Shown: piece after piece, positions 61,848 to 64,000 of the stretch
Layout of the letters: every line of letters begins with the position of its first letter
How positions within the stretch are numbered: position 1 is the stretch's first letter
DNA from: CAYZJD01 sp964483455
Lineage (GTDB): Bacteria; Acidobacteriota; Terriglobia; Bryobacterales; Bryobacteraceae
Direction: 5' to 3'
NCBI GenBank assembly: GCA_964483455.1
Contig: CAZACK010000008.1
Span: forward strand, 1 to 64,000
DNA length: 64,000 bases
Position numbers and translations under genes: made by a program
The notes under the pieces: model-generated
The model's input: the letters and a program-made list of their open reading frames with translations, nothing else
The model's database searches: none
What the model was told of the DNA's origin: nothing

Positions 61848-63431
61848 CTATCCCAGCTTTTCCGCGATGGACTTCGCCTGGAGGAACTGCATCAGGTAAT
61901 CCGGGCCGCCTGCCTTGGAATCGGTGCCGGACATGTTGAATCCTCCGAACGGATGAGCGCCGACCATCGCGCCGGTGCACTTGCGGTTGAAGTAGAGGTT
62001 GCCGACGAAGAAGTGATCCCGCGCCTTGCGGAGGTTCTCGGGGTTCTTCGAGAACACGGCGCCGGTCAGCCCGTACTCGGAATCGTTGGCGAGCTCGAGG
62101 GCGTGATCGAAGTCCCGGGCCGGCGTCACCGCCAGCACCGGCCCGAAAATCTCCTCCTGGAAGATGCGAGCCTTGGGCTCCACGTCGGCGATAACAACCG
62201 GCCGGAGGAAGTACCCTTCTCCCTCGACCGGTCCGCAGCCGGTGACCAGCCGGCCTTCCTTCTTGCCGATGTCGATGTAGTTTAGGATAGTCCGACGAGC
62301 GGTTTCGTTGATCACCGGTCCGAGGTAATTTTCCGGAACGTCGGCGGGACCCACCCGGATGGCCTCGACTTTGGCTTTCAGGCGATCGAGGAACTCGTCG
62401 TAGACCTCCCGGTCAACGATGGCGCGGGAGCAGGCGGAGCATTTTTGTCCCTGGTAACCGTAGGCGGAAACCAGCACGCCGTCCACTGCCTTCTCCAGGT
62501 CGGCCTCGGAATCGACGATGATGGCGTCCTTGCCGCCCATCTCGGCGATGACCCGCTTGATCCAGATCTGGCCGGGCTGCGTCCTGGCGGCCAGCTCGTT
62601 GATGCGCAGGCCGACTTCGCGAGAGCCGGTGAAGCAGACGAAGCGGGTCTTCGGGTGCTGGACGAGCGTGTCGCCGACGCTCGAGCCGCTCCCTGTCAGC
62701 AGCGAGAAGCTGCGATCGGGGAAGCCGGCCTCGAGGAGCACTTCGGCGAACTTGGCGGCGATCGTGGGCGTGTCGCTGGAAGGCTTGACGACGACAGTGT
62801 TGCCGGTGACCAGGGCGGCTGTGGTCATCCCTGCCAGGATCGCCAGGGGGAAATTCCAGGGCGCCACGATGACGCCGGCGCCGAGCGGCAAATAGATCAG
62901 TTCATCCCGCTCGCCGGGCATGTGCAGCATCGGCTTGGCGCCGCTGAGGCGGAGCATCTCCCGCGCATAGTATTCGCAGAAGTCGATCGCCTCGGCCACG
63001 TCGGCTTCGGCCTCGGGCCAGGTCTTGCCGGCTTCGTGCACCAGCCAGGCGTCGAACTCCATCTTCCGCCCGCGGATGATGGCCGCGGCGCGCAACAGCA
63101 GCCGCGAACGGTCTTCGGCGCTGGTCCGGCTCCATTCCGGGAAGTAGGAGAACGCCGATTCCACCGCCATGCCGGCCAGCGCCGGCGTCGCCTTCTGATG
63201 GACGCCGACGATTTCCGAAGGATGCGATGGGTTGCGGGAAATGAGCTTCTCTTCGGTCTTAAGGCGGGCGCCTCCCAGCCACAGCTCGTACTCCCTTCCG
63301 AACTGCGAGCGGACGTTGTCCAGAGCCTGCACCATCGCTTTGCGATTGGCCATGCCGGAGAAATCGGCGTACGGCTCATTGCGGAATGGGGGGACGGCTT
63401 CCATCGTGGCTGATGTTTCTGTGGCTGACAT
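61848..63431 (-). CDS. L-glutamate gamma-semialdehyde (1-pyrroline-5-carboxylate) dehydrogenase
   Basis: A 527-residue NAD-dependent aldehyde dehydrogenase of the proline-breakdown type (RocA/PruA). Substrate-binding N-terminus: EPYADFSGMANRKAMVQALD. Core motifs: GVIVAPWNFPLAILAGMTTA, VVVKPSSDTPTIAAKFAEVL, FTGSREVGLRINELAA, VIAEMGGKDAIIVDSEADLE with catalytic glutamate, and YGYQGQKCSACSRAIVDREV with the catalytic cysteine. C-terminal GNLYFNRKCTGAMVGAHPFG also fits. It turns glutamate semialdehyde to glutamate. ATG 63431 follows GGAGTG; the TTG at 63437 is an alternative. No proline dehydrogenase gene is adjacent here. Confidence 0.95.
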   Translation of the reverse strand: MSATETSATMEAVPPFRNEPYADFSGMANRKAMVQALDNVRSQFGREYELWLGGARLKTEEKLISRNPSHPSEIVGVHQKATPALAGMAVESAFSYFPEWSRTSAEDRSRLLLRAAAIIRGRKMEFDAWLVHEAGKTWPEAEADVAEAIDFCEYYAREMLRLSGAKPMLHMPGERDELIYLPLGAGVIVAPWNFPLAILAGMTTAALVTGNTVVVKPSSDTPTIAAKFAEVLLEAGFPDRSFSLLTGSGSSVGDTLVQHPKTRFVCFTGSREVGLRINELAARTQPGQIWIKRVIAEMGGKDAIIVDSEADLEKAVDGVLVSAYGYQGQKCSACSRAIVDREVYDEFLDRLKAKVEAIRVGPADVPENYLGPVINETARRTILNYIDIGKKEGRLVTGCGPVEGEGYFLRPVVIADVEPKARIFQEEIFGPVLAVTPARDFDHALELANDSEYGLTGAVFSKNPENLRKARDHFFVGNLYFNRKCTGAMVGAHPFGGFNMSGTDSKAGGPDYLMQFLQAKSIAEKLG

Positions 63432-63465
63432 TGCCAAGACACTCCGGCACGCGACTCAGGTGCGC

Positions 63466-63732
63466 CTACCCTTTGACAAGCTTGCGGCCGCGATCGAACA
63501 TCTCCCCTGCCTCTTCGGCGAGCTTACGGCCCTTTTCATAGTATTCGCGGCCCCTGTCGAGAATCTCCCGGCCGGCGTCGGCCAACGCCTCGCGTCCCTC
63601 GCCGGTCTTGCGCGACAGAAATTCCCGCGTCTCCTTGCCGGAGGCGGGAGCGAACAGGAGGGCTATCGCGGCGCCGATAGCCGCGCCCGCCAGGAACCAG
63701 ACCACTCCGCTGCCGTTGTCTTCCGAGGACAT
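63466..63732 (-). CDS. YtxH-domain membrane-anchored small protein
   Basis: An 88-residue protein with one N-terminal membrane helix (VVWFLAGAAIGAAIALLFAP) and a charged amphipathic helix tail (KETREFLSRKTGEGREALAD, AGREILDRGREYYEKGRKLA). This is the YtxH (general-stress, gas-vesicle-like) layout: GxxxGxxxALLFAPxSGKETR. ATG 63732 is chosen because AAAGGAGAG is just upstream. Stress-related role is family knowledge only. It lies 35 bases upstream of the dehydrogenase gene, on the same strand. Confidence 0.85.
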   Translation of the reverse strand: MSSEDNGSGVVWFLAGAAIGAAIALLFAPASGKETREFLSRKTGEGREALADAGREILDRGREYYEKGRKLAEEAGEMFDRGRKLVKG

Positions 63733-63788
63733 GAGGATAACTCTCCTTTCTCTCAACCATTCTAACGGGAGTGCGGTATGCTCGGGGC

Positions 63789-64000
63789 ATGGATGAAAGC
63801 ACCGAGCTTGCGACCGTGTTTCGCTGCCTGGATTCAGACGAAGCCGATGACGTTCTGGCTTTGTTGCGCGATGCCGGAATCGCCGCTGACCGGTTCGACG
63901 ACAGCCAACCGGGAGTTCCGTCAGGCTCTTTTGAGGTCCGGGTTCCGGAATCCGTTGCGGAAGCCGCCTCGGCGCTTCTGAGCACGGGGCCGGAGCAGCC
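63789..64000 (+). CDS. DUF2007-like signal-transducing protein, 5' part (runs off window)
   Basis: From ATG 63789 the frame is open to the window end, about 70 codons: MDESTELATVFRCLDSDEAD, DVLALLRDAGIAADRFDDSQ, then GVPSGSFEVRVPESVAEAAS. The layout, a strand, then LLRDAGI, then FEVRVPE, then EAxxLL, recalls small DUF2007-type proteins (PII-like fold). The C-terminus is outside. It is divergent from the YtxH gene. The call is tentative. Confidence 0.5.
   Translation, partial: MDESTELATVFRCLDSDEADDVLALLRDAGIAADRFDDSQPGVPSGSFEVRVPESVAEAASALLSTGPEQ

Noticed and set aside
60741..62285. 514-codon open frame on the plus strand
   Set aside because: Antisense to the GGDEF-EAL and aldehyde dehydrogenase genes.

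Overview
The window is GC-rich, densely coded bacterial chromosome with no rRNA, tRNA, integrase or CRISPR array. Tat-exported enzymes, beta-propeller two-component sensors, TPR and ankyrin proteins, a futalosine-route menaquinone pair and an RND pump fused to its outer-membrane factor suggest a Gram-negative soil heterotroph. Acidobacteriota (Solibacter/Bryobacter type) is my best guess. It is an inference from gene content, with no marker gene to prove it.

Layout. 1-3.4 kb: 3' part of a B12-dependent ribonucleotide reductase, then a decayed islet (small unknown gene, truncated ADP-ribosylglycohydrolase, hicA remnant) bracketed by inverted copies of a repeat. 3.5-5.4 kb: BON-domain protein, a candidate small RNA on the minus strand, and two exported unknowns. 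5.5-10.5 kb: a translationally coupled redox operon (zinc-ribbon membrane protein, flavoprotein-polyferredoxin fusion, exported helical-repeat protein, sulfite-oxidase-like protein, Tat metallo-beta-lactamase-fold protein). 10.6-12.2 kb: a membrane TIR protein with a coupled exported partner. 12.3-17 kb (minus): broken beta-barrel gene, phosphopantetheinyl transferase, ceramidase-like hydrolase, orotate-type phosphoribosyltransferase and exopolysaccharide priming transferase. 17.2-24.1 kb: hicA remnant, tandem operator-like repeats and a TetR - adaptor - RND/TolC fusion operon.

24.3-36.2 kb: glutathione-independent formaldehyde dehydrogenase, ankyrin protein, sensor kinase/regulator pair, two TPR genes, a beta-propeller glycosidase-like protein, and a propeller sensor kinase with its own regulator. 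36.3-46 kb: large PKD protein, a B12/radical-SAM gene split by an amber codon, a cupin/sugar-isomerase pair, CopG-type antitoxin, TauE/SafE permease, Tat aldo-keto reductase and Tat Mn-type superoxide dismutase. 46-48.7 kb: menaquinone genes mqnE and mqnP-like, and an intact hicBA module. 48.7-53.8 kb (minus): two exported enolase-superfamily enzymes alternating with two exported RraA-like proteins, plus a dispersed hairpin repeat. 53.9-64 kb: GAF-like protein, TPR lytic transglycosylase, aminotransferase, small unknown, GGDEF-EAL protein, 1-pyrroline-5-carboxylate dehydrogenase, YtxH protein and a partial DUF2007-like gene.

Common threads are cell-envelope work (efflux, exopolysaccharide, murein turnover), exported redox and sugar-acid enzymes, and sensor systems placed beside likely carbohydrate proteins. 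Overlapping ATGA or TGATG start/stop signals are frequent and define most operons. Several elements are visibly decaying: two hicA remnants, a beta-barrel pseudogene, a truncated glycohydrolase and two reading frames cut by TAG.
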